Source of the DNA: CAZDQL01 sp964507325
Lineage (GTDB): Bacteria > Planctomycetota > UBA1135 > GCA-002686595
Assembly (NCBI GenBank): GCA_964507325.1
Contig: CAZDQL010000090.1
Location: forward strand, 1 to 27,012
Direction: 5' to 3'
DNA: 27,012 nucleotides
Position numbers and translations under genes: made by a program. The notes beneath the pieces are model-generated. The model was not told the DNA's origin. It saw only the letters and a list, made by a program, of their open reading frames with translations, and did no database searches. Numbering within the stretch: position 1 is the first letter of the stretch; the number at the start of each line of letters is the position of its first letter. This document shows positions 8,648 through 16,605 of this stretch, piece by piece.

Positions 8648-11600
8648 ATGCGTCAGAGGTGGTGCTGCCTGCTGCTCGCGTGCTCACTCGCGACTCCCGC
8701 CTCAGCGGTGCGGCAGGAGGGGGCTGGAGTCGCATTGGCGAGTTCGGATCGGACGGGAGCGGCTCAGGACGCACCCGAGTTCGAGGCACTGAGGGAGATC
8801 CGCGCGCGGATCGCGGAGGGGGATCGCGAGGGGGCGCGAGGCTACCTGGAGGGACTGCTCGCGGTCGGCGTAGAGGATTGCCTGGAGGGGTTGAGCGAGG
8901 AGGCGGCGGAGGGACGGCTCGGGGAGCTGGATGGAGTGTGTCAGGAGCTCGGCGCACTGCGGGAGCAACTCGTGGTGCGCGAGGCGGTGCACGCGGCCCG
9001 CGAGCGCCTCCTGCCCCCCGATCACCCCGACCTGCTCAGGGCCAAGCAGAACCTGGCCGGGACGCGCTACCAGCTGGGCGACCTCGAGGGTGCCCATGCA
9101 CTCTTCGAGGCGGTGCACGCGGCCCGCGAGCGCCGCCTGCTCCCCGATCACCCCGACCTGCTCAGCGCCAAGCTGAATCTCGCCGCGACGCGCGGGCAAC
9201 TCGGCGACCTCGAAGGCGCGCTCGCGCTCAAGGAGACAGTGCACGCGGCCTGGGAGCGGCTCCTGCCCCCCGATCACCCCGACCTGCTCAGCGCCAAGGG
9301 CAACCTCGCCGTGACGCGCTACCAGCTAGGCGATCTCGAGGGCGCCCATGCACTCTTCGAGGCAGTGCACGCCGCCTGGGAACGCCTCGTGCCCCCCGGT
9401 CACCCCGACCTGCTCAGCGCCCAGGGCAACCTCGCCGCAACGCGCAAGCAGCTCGGTGACCTCCAGGGTGCGCTCGCGCTCGAGGAGACAGTGCACGCGG
9501 CCCGCGAGCGCCTCCTGCCGCCCGATCACCCCGACCTGCTCAGCGCCAAGCTGAACCTCGCCGTGACGCGCTACCAGCTCGGCGACCTCGAGGGTGCCCA
9601 TGCACTCTTCGAGGCGGTGCACGCGGCCTGGGAGCGCCTCCTGCCCCCCGATCACCCCGACCTGCTCAGCGCCAAGCTGAACCTCGCCGTGGCGCGCGGG
9701 AAGCTCGGCGACCTCGAAGGTGCACTCGCGCTCGAGGAGGCGGTGCACGCGGCCCGGGGGCGGCTCCTGCCTCCCGATCACAGCGACCTGCTCAGTGCCA
9801 AGCTGAACCTCGCCGCAACACGCAAGCAGCTCGGTGACCTCGAGGGTGCCCATGTACTCCACGAGGCGGTGCATGCGGCCCGCGAGCGCCTCCTGCCCCC
9901 TGATCACCCCGACCTGCTCAACGCCAAGCTGCACCTCGCCCTGACGCGCAAGCAGCTCGGTGACCTCCAGGGTGCGCTCGCGCTCGAGGAGGCGGTGCAC
10001 GCGGCCCGCGAGCGCCACCTGCCCCCCGATCACCCCGACCTGCTCTGGGCCCAGCAGAACCTCGCCGTGACGCGCTACCAGCTCGGCGATCTCGAAGGCG
10101 CGCTCGCGCTCGAGGAGACAGTGCACGCGGCCCGCGAGCGCCTCCTGCCGCCCGATCACCCCGATCTGCTCAGCGCCAAGGGCAACCTCGCCGGGACGCG
10201 CAGGCAGCTCGGCGATCTCGAGGTTGCGCTCGCGCTCGAGGAGGCGGTGCAGGCGGCCTGGGAGCGCCTCCTGCCGCCCGATCACCCCGACCTGCTCACT
10301 GCCAACGGCAACCTCGCCGCGACGCGCTACCAGCTCGGTGACCTCGAGGGTGCGCTCGCACTCAGTCTATCCATCGTCCGCGCTCTGCCTTCCGCCCTCG
10401 AGGGCGCGGTCACCGCTGCGCCGCGCGAAGCGCGAGCGACGGCTCGGAAAGCCCTTCACAGGCTCGCGGAGGCGAGATCCCTGAGCGAATCGGGTGCCTC
10501 CGACCTGGAGGACGCCACCTTCGAAGTGCTCGAGACCGCAAGGCACATCGTCCAGGCTCCTCTGCACGCCGCCCTCCACCACTTGGTCGGGGAGAAGGCC
10601 GGCGATGCACGTCGGCGTCTAGCCCGGGCCAACGCGGAGCTCGACCGGCTGATTGCCGAGGGACCCGAGGATGACGATGAGCAGTTTCCGAATGAAGACC
10701 CGGAGATCCTCCGCGAGGAACTCCAGGCCCGCTGGCGCGCCGAGATCCAGGGCGAAGCTCTACGGCGGGACCAAGCCCTGAAGGACCTCCTCGCTCTACT
10801 CCCCGGTGACCCCCTGACGCGGGTCACCGCGTCCGAGGTCGCCTCTTCCCTCGAGCCGGGCCACCTCGCCGTTGGCATCACCAAGCTCGCTCACTGGCGG
10901 TGGGACGAGGAAAGAGGATCCCGAGTCAACGACGGCTCCCACTACCTGGCCTACGTCCTGCTGCCCGATGGCTCCCCCCATGAGGTGGACCTCGGTCCGG
11001 CTGCACGGATCGAGGTTCTTGCGAGCGAGTGGCGTGCCGCGATCGGCGCTCCGGTCGAGCGAGGCGTGCAGCCGGGGAGAAGCACCGTGGCCACCGAGCT
11101 CACCGCGGGCCGGGCTCTGCGCGCCGCGGTGATCGACCCCCTGCTCGACGCCGCGGGAGAGTCGGCGTCCGGCTCTACCCTGCACCTGTGTCTCGACGAC
11201 GCACTCTTCACGGTGCCGATCGAGGCCTTGCCCCTGGACGAGGGGACCGGTGTGGCCAAGCCGAACGAGAGTGATGTCCCGCGCCTCGGCGATCTCCACC
11301 AGGTGCGCTACGAGCTCTCGATGGCGCGCTTGATGCGGCCGGAGAGTGAAGCCCAAGGTGCCTCCTCGCTCCTCGCGGTGGGCGCTGTGGACTTCGACGC
11401 GGAGTTCGAGGACCGACTCACCGACGCCCGCCCGCTGCCGGCCAGAGCCACGGCGAGCAGCGCGCGCCTGTCGCTCTGGGGAGAGTGGGACCCGTTGCGC
11501 GGCACTGCCGCCGAACTCCAGGAGCTGGCCGCCCAGGCCCAAGAGCTCCTCGACACCGAAGCCGAGCTGCTGCGGGGCGATCAGGTCACCGAGACGGCCC

Positions 11601-12163
11601 TGACCGCGGCCGTGGCGGGCAAATGCTACGTGCACCTGGCGACCCACGGCTGGTACCTGCCGGAGAGCGTGAAGTCGATGCTCGATGACGAGCCGGGAGG
11701 TGGCCGTGAGCTGCTCGGTAACGAGCGCACCGTCACCGGCTTCGCGCCGCTCACCCTCTGCGGGCTGGTGCTCTCGGGCGCCAACGCCGCTGACGACGAA
11801 CTTGCACGCTCCGCCCGCCTACTCACCGCCCAGGAGCTCAGCGCCTTCGACCTCTCCGCCTGCGACCTCGCCGTCCTCTCCGCCTGCGACACCAACGTCG
11901 GCGTCGGCATTCGTCGCGGTGGCCAGGGGATCCAGTCCCTCCAAACCGCCCTGCACATGGCCGGCGCCCGCACCTCGATCACCTCCCTGTGGAGCGTGCA
12001 GGACTGGCCCACCCAGTCGCTGATGAAGCGCTTCTACGAGAACCTCTGGGGCCGCGGAATGGGCAAGGCCGAGGCGCTGTGGGCCGCCAAGTGCTCCTTG
12101 CGCCGCGCAGGCCAGCCCCCCCGTATCTGGGCCGGCTGGGTGCTCGCGGGCGACCCGGATTGA
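8648..12163 (+). CDS. exported TPR-CHAT protein (caspase-like fold, kinesin-light-chain-type TPRs)
   Basis: 1171 residues. The ATG at 8648 is chosen because a strong AGGAGG lies just upstream and the protein then opens with a signal peptide (MRQRW, hydrophobic core CCLLLACSLA, cleavage after TPASA). LLAC could also be read as a lipobox, but the hydrophobic core before it is short. Residues 113-575 are eleven 42-residue TPRs of the ERLLPPDHPDLLSAKLNLA type. A helical linker follows to about residue 730. The C-terminal CHAT domain contains YVLLPDG near residue 774, LATHG with catalytic-type H1000, and LSACDT with catalytic-type C1080, then the MAGA/SLWSV motifs. CHAT peptidases are caspase relatives; TPR-CHAT proteins act with CRISPR type III-E and in other defence contexts, mostly in the cytoplasm. 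Export would separate this one from those systems. It has its own 112-bp upstream gap. The substrate is unknown. Confidence 0.9.
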   Translation: MRQRWCCLLLACSLATPASAVRQEGAGVALASSDRTGAAQDAPEFEALREIRARIAEGDREGARGYLEGLLAVGVEDCLEGLSEEAAEGRLGELDGVCQELGALREQLVVREAVHAARERLLPPDHPDLLRAKQNLAGTRYQLGDLEGAHALFEAVHAARERRLLPDHPDLLSAKLNLAATRGQLGDLEGALALKETVHAAWERLLPPDHPDLLSAKGNLAVTRYQLGDLEGAHALFEAVHAAWERLVPPGHPDLLSAQGNLAATRKQLGDLQGALALEETVHAARERLLPPDHPDLLSAKLNLAVTRYQLGDLEGAHALFEAVHAAWERLLPPDHPDLLSAKLNLAVARGKLGDLEGALALEEAVHAARGRLLPPDHSDLLSAKLNLAATRKQLGDLEGAHVLHEAVHAARERLLPPDHPDLLNAKLHLALTRKQLGDLQGALALEEAVHAARERHLPPDHPDLLWAQQNLAVTRYQLGDLEGALALEETVHAARERLLPPDHPDLLSAKGNLAGTRRQLGDLEVALALEEAVQAAWERLLPPDHPDLLTANGNLAATRYQLGDLEGALALSLSIVRALPSALEGAVTAAPREARATARKALHRLAEARSLSESGASDLEDATFEVLETARHIVQAPLHAALHHLVGEKAGDARRRLARANAELDRLIAEGPEDDDEQFPNEDPEILREELQARWRAEIQGEALRRDQALKDLLALLPGDPLTRVTASEVASSLEPGHLAVGITKLAHWRWDEERGSRVNDGSHYLAYVLLPDGSPHEVDLGPAARIEVLASEWRAAIGAPVERGVQPGRSTVATELTAGRALRAAVIDPLLDAAGESASGSTLHLCLDDALFTVPIEALPLDEGTGVAKPNESDVPRLGDLHQVRYELSMARLMRPESEAQGASSLLAVGAVDFDAEFEDRLTDARPLPARATASSARLSLWGEWDPLRGTAAELQELAAQAQELLDTEAELLRGDQVTETALTAAVAGKCYVHLATHGWYLPESVKSMLDDEPGGGRELLGNERTVTGFAPLTLCGLVLSGANAADDELARSARLLTAQELSAFDLSACDLAVLSACDTNVGVGIRRGGQGIQSLQTALHMAGARTSITSLWSVQDWPTQSLMKRFYENLWGRGMGKAEALWAAKCSLRRAGQPPRIWAGWVLAGDPD
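8985..10370 (+). repeat. eleven tandem 126-bp repeats encoding 42-residue TPRs
   Basis: The period is exactly 126 bp; for example, CGGTGC of the GCGGTGCACG motif recurs at 8985 and 9111. Eleven copies of the P-DHPDLL core are present. Neighbouring units are very similar at DNA level, including third codon positions, which points to recent duplication or gene conversion. Units 1-8 alternate between an AHALFEAVHA-type and an ALALEEAVHA-type end, giving a higher-order 252-bp period. Confidence 0.95.
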
Positions 12164-12219
12164 GGGTACGGACCGGAAATCCGCAGCGACTCCCCCCGAA
12201 ACGCCGCCACTACGGGTCG

Positions 12220-12248
12220 TTGATCCCCAGGTCGGGCCATCTTACCCT
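12220..12248 (+). promoter_or_regulatory. candidate promoter of the mrfAB-like pair
   Basis: TTGATC (12220-12225), 17 bases and TACCCT (12243-12248) lie in the 111-bp gap between the TPR-CHAT stop and the helicase start. Transcription would begin roughly 20 bases before the start codon. No LexA-like palindrome is evident here, so SOS control is not suggested by the sequence. Confidence 0.35.
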
Positions 12249-12274
12249 AACAACTCCCGAACGGAGACGGCGCG

Positions 12275-14776
12275 GTGATGAACAGCCAGGAACCCCGACC
12301 CCAGACCGGTGGCGCTCGGCGCTCTCGGGCGCGTGGCGTGGAGGCGATCGTCGACCTCCTGCGCCGCGATCCGGTGTGGAGCGACCGCATCGTCCACTGG
12401 CACCACCTGCCCCCGCGACCGGGACGCACGCGGCCCTGGCCGCAGGGGCTGGCGGCGGAGCTGGTGGCGACCCTGCGGGCGCGCGGGATCGAGGAACCGT
12501 GGGAGCACCAGACCGAGGCGATCGAGCTGGCGCTCGCGGGGCGCGACGTCCTGGTGGCGACCCCCACCGCCTCCGGCAAGACCCTCTGCTTCACCGCCCC
12601 CGTCCTGAACGAGCTGCTCACCAGCGACGGCGCCGCGCGGGCCCTCTTCCTCTACCCGACCAAGGCCCTCTCCCAGGACCAGACGGTGGGGCTCACCTCG
12701 CTGGTCGAGGAGCTCGGCCACGACTGGAAGGCCTTCACCTACGACGGCGACACGCCCCCCGCAGTGCGGCGCGGGTTGCGGGATCGGGGGCACCTGATCC
12801 TGACCAACCCCTACATGCTGCACCAGGGGATCCTGCCCAACCACGCCAAGTGGGCGGAGCTCTTCCGCGACCTGCGCTACGTGGTGGTCGACGAGGTGCA
12901 CACCCTCTCCGGCGTGCTGGGCTCCAGCGTGGCCAACGTGCTGCGGCGCCTCTTGCGCATCGCGCGGCACTACGGGAGCGAGCCGCGCTTCCTCGCCTCC
13001 TCCGCCACCATGCGCGACCCCGCGGCCCACGCGGCGACCCTCTTCGGGCGTCCCGTGGAGGTGGTCCAGAGCGACGCCTCCCCCGCGGGCGCGCGCAACT
13101 TCGGTGTCCTCAATCCGCCGATCGTCAACCCGGTGGCGGGGTTGCGCGCCAACGCCCTCGAGGAGGCGCGCGAGCTGGCGCGGGTCGTCTGTGGACCGCA
13201 CCACCAGACGATCTTCTTCTGTGGGCGGCGCACGGCGGTGGAGGTCCTCACGCGCTACCTGAAGGAGAGCGCGGGGGATCTCGGCCTCACGCCGAGCCAG
13301 GTGCGCGGCTACCGCGGCGGGTACCTGCCCGACATGCGGCGTGAGATCGAGGCGGGGCTGAAGGACGGCTCGGTGCAGGTGGTGGTCTCCACCAACGCCC
13401 TCGAGCTCGGGATCGACATCGGCGCCCTCGACGTGGCGGTGCTGGTGGGCTACCCCGGCAGCCAGGCCTCCTTCTGGCAGCGCGCGGGGCGGGTGGGGCG
13501 GCGCGGGGCGCCCAGCCTGGTGATCCAGGTGGCGCGCTCGGAGCCGGTGGACCAGTTCCTCGTGCACCACCCCGGCTGGCTCTTCGAGGCGCCGCGGGAG
13601 CGCCTCTCCGCCGATCCCGACAACCTGGTGATCCTCTCCGAGCAGCTCAAGTGCGCGGCCTTCGAGCTCCCCTTCCGCGCGGACGACGCGGGGTCGGGCT
13701 TGGCGGGGGATTCCGAGTTCGACGCGGCCCAGCACGCCCCGGAGATCCTCGACTACCTGGCGGAGGAGTCCGGCTTCCTGCACGCCTCGGGGGGGACCTG
13801 GTACTGGATGGCGGACGCCTACCCGGCCCAGGACGTCTCCCTCGACGGCGGCGAGCCGGACAACGTCCTGATCCTCGACCTCGACAGCGGCAAGGCGATC
13901 GGCGAGGTGGACCGGGAGAGCTCCCTGACCCAGGTGCACGAGGGGGCGATCTACCAGGTGCAGGGGGTCACCTGGCGCATCGAGCGCTTCGACCACGCCA
14001 ACCGCCGCGCCTACGCCCGGCCGGTGGACTCCGACTACTTCACCGACGCCCAGACCGACACCGAGGTGCGCGTCCTGCGCCTCGAGGAGCGGGGCCTGCG
14101 ACTGCGCGCGAGCTGGCCCGTGGCGCAGCCCGAGCTGCCCCCCTCCGCGCTGCCCTTCGACGCCCCCGACGACGAGGACTACTCCGTCTGGCGCGGCGAG
14201 GTGCACGTCACCACCGTCGCCACGCAGTTCAAGAAGATCCGCTTCTACTCGCGCGAGAACGTGGGCGCCGGCGACATCCACCTGCCCCCCGAGGAGCTCG
14301 ACACCGAGGCTTTCGTGCTGACCGTCTCCGACGCCACCGCCGCCGAGCTGGGGCTCGCGGGGGGCGATCGGGGCGCGGCCTGGCGGGCGCTCGGCAACCT
14401 GCTGCGGCGCCTGACCCCCCTCTACGTGCGCTGCGCGCCGAGCGACCTGGGGATCTCCACCCAGGTGCGCTCGCCGCACTTCGGCCGGCCGGCGATCTAC
14501 CTCTACGACCGGGTGCAGGGGGGAGTGGGGCTCGGGGAGCTGGTCTTCGCCGAGCACCGCTCGCTCCTGGCCGCGGCCCTCGAGGTGGTGGAGCGCTGCG
14601 ACTGCGAACGGGGCTGTCCGGGCTGCGTGGGACCGATGGCGGAGGTGGGGCCGATCGGCAAGCAGACCGCCCTCACCCTCCTGCGCCACCTCGCGGCGGG
14701 GCCAGGGCCGGAGTCGGCGCCGGCGGGGCCCGAGGAGTCCGCCTCGGCGCCGGAGGCCTCCTGCGAGGAGGCCTGA
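12275..14776 (+). CDS. mrfA: DExH-box helicase with DUF1998 zinc-binding C-terminus, MrfA (YprA)-like
   Basis: Superfamily 2 helicase of 833 residues. Walker A is ATPTASGKT (K102), motif II is DEVH (206-209), motif III is SSAT (242-245), the motif V region is STNALELGIDIG and motif VI is QRAGRVGRRG from Q402. A long C-terminal region ends in a CxCx3CxxC cluster (C775, C777, C781, C784), the zinc-binding DUF1998/MrfA signature. In Bacillus subtilis MrfA is a 3'-5' helicase that works with the exonuclease MrfB in a nucleotide-excision-independent repair route for mitomycin C lesions. The MrfB-like gene follows after 20 bp, which strongly supports this identity over other DUF1998 helicases. A GTG at 12275 and an ATG at 12278 are adjacent; GGAG at 12263-12266 fits the GTG slightly better. 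The last roughly 25 residues are a low-complexity Pro/Ala/Glu tail. Confidence 0.9.
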   Translation: MMNSQEPRPQTGGARRSRARGVEAIVDLLRRDPVWSDRIVHWHHLPPRPGRTRPWPQGLAAELVATLRARGIEEPWEHQTEAIELALAGRDVLVATPTASGKTLCFTAPVLNELLTSDGAARALFLYPTKALSQDQTVGLTSLVEELGHDWKAFTYDGDTPPAVRRGLRDRGHLILTNPYMLHQGILPNHAKWAELFRDLRYVVVDEVHTLSGVLGSSVANVLRRLLRIARHYGSEPRFLASSATMRDPAAHAATLFGRPVEVVQSDASPAGARNFGVLNPPIVNPVAGLRANALEEARELARVVCGPHHQTIFFCGRRTAVEVLTRYLKESAGDLGLTPSQVRGYRGGYLPDMRREIEAGLKDGSVQVVVSTNALELGIDIGALDVAVLVGYPGSQASFWQRAGRVGRRGAPSLVIQVARSEPVDQFLVHHPGWLFEAPRERLSADPDNLVILSEQLKCAAFELPFRADDAGSGLAGDSEFDAAQHAPEILDYLAEESGFLHASGGTWYWMADAYPAQDVSLDGGEPDNVLILDLDSGKAIGEVDRESSLTQVHEGAIYQVQGVTWRIERFDHANRRAYARPVDSDYFTDAQTDTEVRVLRLEERGLRLRASWPVAQPELPPSALPFDAPDDEDYSVWRGEVHVTTVATQFKKIRFYSRENVGAGDIHLPPEELDTEAFVLTVSDATAAELGLAGGDRGAAWRALGNLLRRLTPLYVRCAPSDLGISTQVRSPHFGRPAIYLYDRVQGGVGLGELVFAEHRSLLAAALEVVERCDCERGCPGCVGPMAEVGPIGKQTALTLLRHLAAGPGPESAPAGPEESASAPEASCEEA

Positions 14777-14796
14777 CCCGCTAGGGTCTGAGGGCG

Positions 14797-16122
14797 ATGG
14801 GAGACGGGATCCAGGATCGCCTGCGGCGTCTGCGGCGCGAGGGGGGTGAAGGGGCCGAGTCCTCCGACTCCAAGGCCTCCTCGCGGCTGAAGGAGCGCCT
14901 GCGCGGGCGCCTCGGCCGGGCGGCTGCGGGGGCGCCGGAGCCCGCCGCGGAAGCCGCGCTCTGTCCGACCACCGAGGGGGAGCCGGTCGACCTCCTGCGC
15001 GGGTCGAACGACCACGGCGAGTACCTGGCGCGCGAGACCGAGGACGCGCTGGAGGAGCACCACGGCGACTTCGCCCTGGAGGAGGTGCGCCGCGTCGATC
15101 CCGCCTCCTTCGCCCTGCTCACCGCCGACGCCGCCCTGGGGGAGCTCGACCCCACGACCGCCGTCTACCTCGACACCGAGACCACCGGCCTGGCGGGGGG
15201 AGCGGGGACCTGGGTCTACATGGTCGGGCTGGGCACCTTCGAGGGGGAGCGCTTCCGCGTCTGGCAGGGATTCCTCTCCTCGCCCGAGGGGGAGCGCGCC
15301 CTGCTGGCGGAGGTGGCCGAGCGCATCGCCAGCGCATCGGCGGTGATCTCCTTCTTCGGCAAGTCCTTCGACCGCCACCGGCTCGAGGACAAGATGCGCA
15401 TCGTCGGCGTCACGCCCCCCTTCGCCGACCGGGACCACCTGGACCTCTACCACCCCCTGCGGCGCCTGACCCTGGGGCGCTACCCCGACGGCCGCTTGGC
15501 GACCCTGGAGCGCGAGCTCACCGGCGTCGAGCGCCTGGACGACCTCCCCGGCTCCTGCGCCCCGGCAGCCTGGCTCGACTACCTGGCCGAGCGCCCCCAC
15601 CGTCTGGAGGGGGTCTTCCGCCACAACCTCGACGACGTGCGCTCGCTGGTGACCTTGGCGGCCTACCTGGGACGGGTCGAGCGGGAGGAGCGGGCGGACG
15701 GGACGCCGCTTCGGGGCTGCGCCGCCACGCGGGCGCGGGCCCTGGCGCGGGCCCTCTCCGATGCCGGCCGCCGCCACGAGGCGCTGCCCTGGTTCGAGCG
15801 CGCCATCGAGCGCGGCCGCGTCGCGGAGCTCGAGGTGCGCGACCTGGAGCTCGCCCGCGCCGAGGCGCTGCGCCGGCTCGGGGACGCCCCGGGTGCGCGC
15901 GCCGGCTTCGCGGCGCTGCTCGAGGGGGGGGAGGACCGACACACCTGCCCCGCCGCGATCGGTTTGGCCAAGCTCCTGGAGCACGACCTGGACGACTGCG
16001 AGGAGGCGCTGCGCGTGTGCGAGCGCGCCCTGGAGAGCGCCGAACGCCACCCCCCGAAGAAGCGCCTGGTGACGGATCTCGTCCACCGCCGGGAGCGGCT
16101 GCGGCGCTCCGCCGGAGGTTAA
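14797..16122 (+). CDS. mrfB: DEDD-type 3'-5' exonuclease with C-terminal TPRs, MrfB (YprB)-like
   Basis: 441 residues. The RNase H-fold exonuclease domain (about 120-290) shows ExoI YLDTETTG with D126 and E128, ExoII FFGKSFD with D192, and ExoIII HNLDD with H276 and D280, giving a complete DEDDh-like metal site. The C-terminal 130 residues read as about three TPR-like helical pairs (RALARALSDAGRRHEALPWF and onward), as in B. subtilis MrfB, which also carries a TPR domain. The N-terminal 60 residues are charged and probably disordered. The gene lies 20 bp after the helicase with a weak GAGGG ribosome site, so the two are almost certainly co-transcribed. The inferred role is resection of the lesion-containing strand unwound by the helicase partner. 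The stop codon abuts the convergent gene on the other strand with no spacer. Confidence 0.88.
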   Translation: MGDGIQDRLRRLRREGGEGAESSDSKASSRLKERLRGRLGRAAAGAPEPAAEAALCPTTEGEPVDLLRGSNDHGEYLARETEDALEEHHGDFALEEVRRVDPASFALLTADAALGELDPTTAVYLDTETTGLAGGAGTWVYMVGLGTFEGERFRVWQGFLSSPEGERALLAEVAERIASASAVISFFGKSFDRHRLEDKMRIVGVTPPFADRDHLDLYHPLRRLTLGRYPDGRLATLERELTGVERLDDLPGSCAPAAWLDYLAERPHRLEGVFRHNLDDVRSLVTLAAYLGRVEREERADGTPLRGCAATRARALARALSDAGRRHEALPWFERAIERGRVAELEVRDLELARAEALRRLGDAPGARAGFAALLEGGEDRHTCPAAIGLAKLLEHDLDDCEEALRVCERALESAERHPPKKRLVTDLVHRRERLRRSAGG

Positions 16123-16605
16123 TCAGAAGCCCCAGCGTCTGCGCGCCGACTTGGCCGCGATCCCCGCCCGTAGGGTCTCCTCCCCATGCTGGGCGCGCTC
16201 CCCGAGGGACACCAGACCGTGCAAGAGGCGCGCGACGGGGCTGTCCTCCTCGACCTCGGCCTCCTCGCGCAACCCCGTCAGGAGCTCCTCGAAACGCTCT
16301 CGGTTGCGAGAGAGGCCCTCGGCGGCGCCGCGATCGAGGGGGTCGGCGGCCAGCCTCCCCGCCGCCTCCCCGCACGCCCGCAGAGCGCGCTCCATCAGCG
16401 CCAGCGCGGAGTGGGAGGTGGGCAGGCTGCGCGGCAGGCAGGCGGTCAGGCTCTCCAGCGTCGCGCTGCGGCGGTCGAGCACGGCGACCAGGGCCGAGCC
16501 CTCCTTGCGCGCCCCCTCGAGCAGACGCTGGCGACGGCGCCACTCCACCGCAGCCGCCAGGGCGAGGCTCACGATCAGGGCGCTGGTCAGGAACAGGTCG
16601 GTCAC
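16123..16605 (-). CDS. small single-pass membrane protein, weakly LemA-like
   Basis: 160 residues from a GTG that overlaps the upstream transglutaminase-like stop as GTGA. An in-frame ATG at 16632 exists but lies inside that gene. An N-terminal transmembrane helix (about residues 4-22, FLTSALIVSLALAAAVEW) is followed by RRRQR and a helical, mostly coiled-coil-like cytoplasmic or periplasmic domain. The segment LDRRSATLESLTACL and the later NRERFEELLTGLREEAE recall LemA proteins (xxRRxDLIPNLV... NxxFxxLQxELxxTE), but the match is faint and the identity uncertain. Translational coupling with the transglutaminase-like gene suggests a shared task. It meets the mrfB-like stop codon head-on. Confidence 0.7.
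   Translation of the reverse strand: MTDLFLTSALIVSLALAAAVEWRRRQRLLEGARKEGSALVAVLDRRSATLESLTACLPRSLPTSHSALALMERALRACGEAAGRLAADPLDRGAAEGLSRNRERFEELLTGLREEAEVEEDSPVARLLHGLVSLGERAQHGEETLRAGIAAKSARRRWGF

Noticed and set aside
8985..10370. Regular direct repeats that could suggest a CRISPR or minisatellite array
   Set aside because: The period is 126 bp without unique spacers, and every unit is an in-frame TPR in one long gene.
12242..14689. 815-codon open frame antisense to the MrfA-like helicase gene
   Set aside because: Compositionally a mirror of the helicase codons, with no motif or ribosome site. The plus-strand frame has all helicase motifs.
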